A stretch of DNA of 24,777 nucleotides, taken from Reticulitermes lucifugus. Taxonomy: Eukaryota; Arthropoda; Insecta; Blattodea; Rhinotermitidae. Shown piece after piece: positions 23,835 through 24,777 of this stretch. The notes beneath the pieces were generated by a model that saw only the letters and a list, made by a program, of their open reading frames with translations, did no database searches and was not told the DNA's origin. Numbering within the stretch: the stretch's first letter is position 1; each line of letters opens with the position of its first letter. Location: contig JAKCWW010007538.1 of assembly GCA_026260175.1 (NCBI GenBank), forward strand, positions 1 to 24,777, read 5' to 3'. The position numbers were made by a program, and so were the translations under genes.

Positions 23835-24054
23835 ATTAAAAATGTACGGTGAAAATAACATAAAGTATAACGTAAGTTTGTGGCACGTTCGCGGAACCAT
23901 TGTTGCAGTGGAAATGCAACAGTGCGTTCTCTGTATTTTTTTAGGTATATGAAACTGTCGACAGTATAAAAATATTGATTGTTGCAAGCAGTGCTTTTGT
24001 GACCAGTTTGTCACCGGCAACAGTAAAACATACTTAGTTCATCATGTAAAATAC

Positions 24055-24219
24055 CCGATATGTTTGTCCGATTTTAACCAAACTTGGATTTTCCTGACAG
24101 ATTTTCATAGAAGTTCCCAATATCAAATTTCACGGAAATCCGTCCAGTGGGAGCCGCGCTGATGCATGCGGACAGACGGACGGACACGGCGAAGCTAATA
24201 GGCGCCTTTCGCGACTGCA
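24055..24219 (+). repeat. Dispersed repeat tail with GGACGGAC...CTAATAG motif, copy 2
   Basis: Second copy of the repeat at 19461-19624, better kept: TTTTAACCAAACTTGGATTT, AAATTTCACGGAAATCCGTC, GAGCCGCGCTG, GGACAGACGGACGGACACGG, CGAAGCTAATAGGCGCC and TTTCGCGACTG. The phrase ATCCGTCCAG followed by repeated GACGGAC is common near the 3' ends of arthropod retroelements. Confidence 0.75.
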
Positions 24220-24280
24220 AACGCGTCTGAAAACAGGAAATTTTAAAATACTTTCATGCAACATGCAACTCAGTAATATG

Positions 24281-24332
24281 GTCTATGTGTGTGTTATGTG
24301 TGTCTGTGTGTGTGTGTGTGGGGGGGGGGGTT
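24281..24332 (+). repeat. TG-rich and poly-G low-complexity tract
   Basis: TGTGTGTG-type sequence ends in a run of about ten G. An in-frame 79-codon reading frame across it (24289-24528) has no recognisable domain. Confidence 0.85.
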
Positions 24333-24721
24333 CAGTAACGGAACCAAAGTAAATTTTTCTTCACTTGAGAGCACAGGTGATGGACCACAATGCTCGTTGT
24401 ACCTGGGAATCTTTAGCTTAGAAACTGTAGACTTCAGCGTGGAGTTCCATAGTTCTTTGGGGGCAAAACTTAAAGAAATGACCAGTCACTTTGAATTTAT
24501 TTCTGATTCCATGGCCACTGTATCATAGTTAACACGATTGGACATTATATACATCTTAAATTATAAGTATTACAGTAACTAGCCATCATATGTTACACTC
24601 ATTGGCTACCTGGCCAGTCACTGCACAGTATGCTTCAAACGGCTAGTTAAAATGTGGATGAAAAATACATCTGCGATACATTTTAAAGTGATAAAATATA
24701 GAAATGTATAAAACACAGTGC

Positions 24722-24777
24722 CGATCCCAGTGGCCGTGCGGTCTAAGGCGTGGGTCTTCGGCCGCTCGCTTACTGGG
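24722..24777 (+). repeat. Head of another tRNA-like SINE, cut by the window end
   Basis: CCCAGTGGCCGTGCGGTCTA then AGGCGTGGGTCTTCGG is a strong Leu/Ser-type tRNA A-box region. It resembles the head of the repeat at 228-790 (CAGTGGCCGAGATTGTTAAG). The acceptor stem and B-box cannot be checked because the window stops, so a true tRNA gene is not excluded, but the 5' bases do not look like a normal acceptor stem. Confidence 0.6.

Overview
The window reads as animal nuclear DNA, most likely from an insect with a large, repeat-rich genome. The only host gene I can support is on the + strand: two consecutive internal exons (3933-4044 and 6349-6494) of the catalytic A subunit of calcineurin (protein phosphatase 2B). 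They carry the PPP-family GNHE and VHGG motifs, canonical splice sites and matching phases (1, then 0). A cockroach or termite (Blattodea) is my best guess. That guess rests on remembered resemblance of the non-LTR retrotransposon tails and tRNA-derived SINEs to sequences common in those genomes; nothing in the window proves it.

Layout. 1-3932 is 5' flanking intron with two diverged copies of a roughly 400-560 bp repeat with a tRNA-like head, a minus-strand SINE between them, and a degraded LINE C-terminal fragment (2797-3178). 3933-4044 is a calcineurin exon, 4045-6348 an intron with a foldback element, and 6349-6494 the next calcineurin exon. From 6495 to the window end I recognise no further calcineurin exon, so this intron is probably longer than 18 kb. 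It holds foldback elements, a 114-bp tandem duplication, a 23-bp minisatellite, LINE fragments, an internally deleted mariner element (12635-13509), SINE copies and a long quiet AT-rich stretch (about 13,900-18,660). The last 6 kb is a dense nest of mobile-element debris: a long hairpin abutting a full SINE, LINE tails of two families in both orientations around a TTA microsatellite, a minus-strand remnant tentatively assigned to pogo/Tigger-like transposons and interrupted by a SINE, another long hairpin, and a new SINE head cut by the window end.

Coding content is therefore small, about 258 bp of the calcineurin gene. The rest is intron and transposon remnants whose reading frames are broken. 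The structural pattern most worth checking is a set of short inverted-repeat hairpins flanked by 13-18 bp direct repeats, with a 20-30 bp tail only on the right side. This layout would fit reverse-transcribed hairpin RNAs better than ordinary cut-and-paste MITEs. I see no sign of a bacterial-type system, CRISPR array, operon or intact mobile element.
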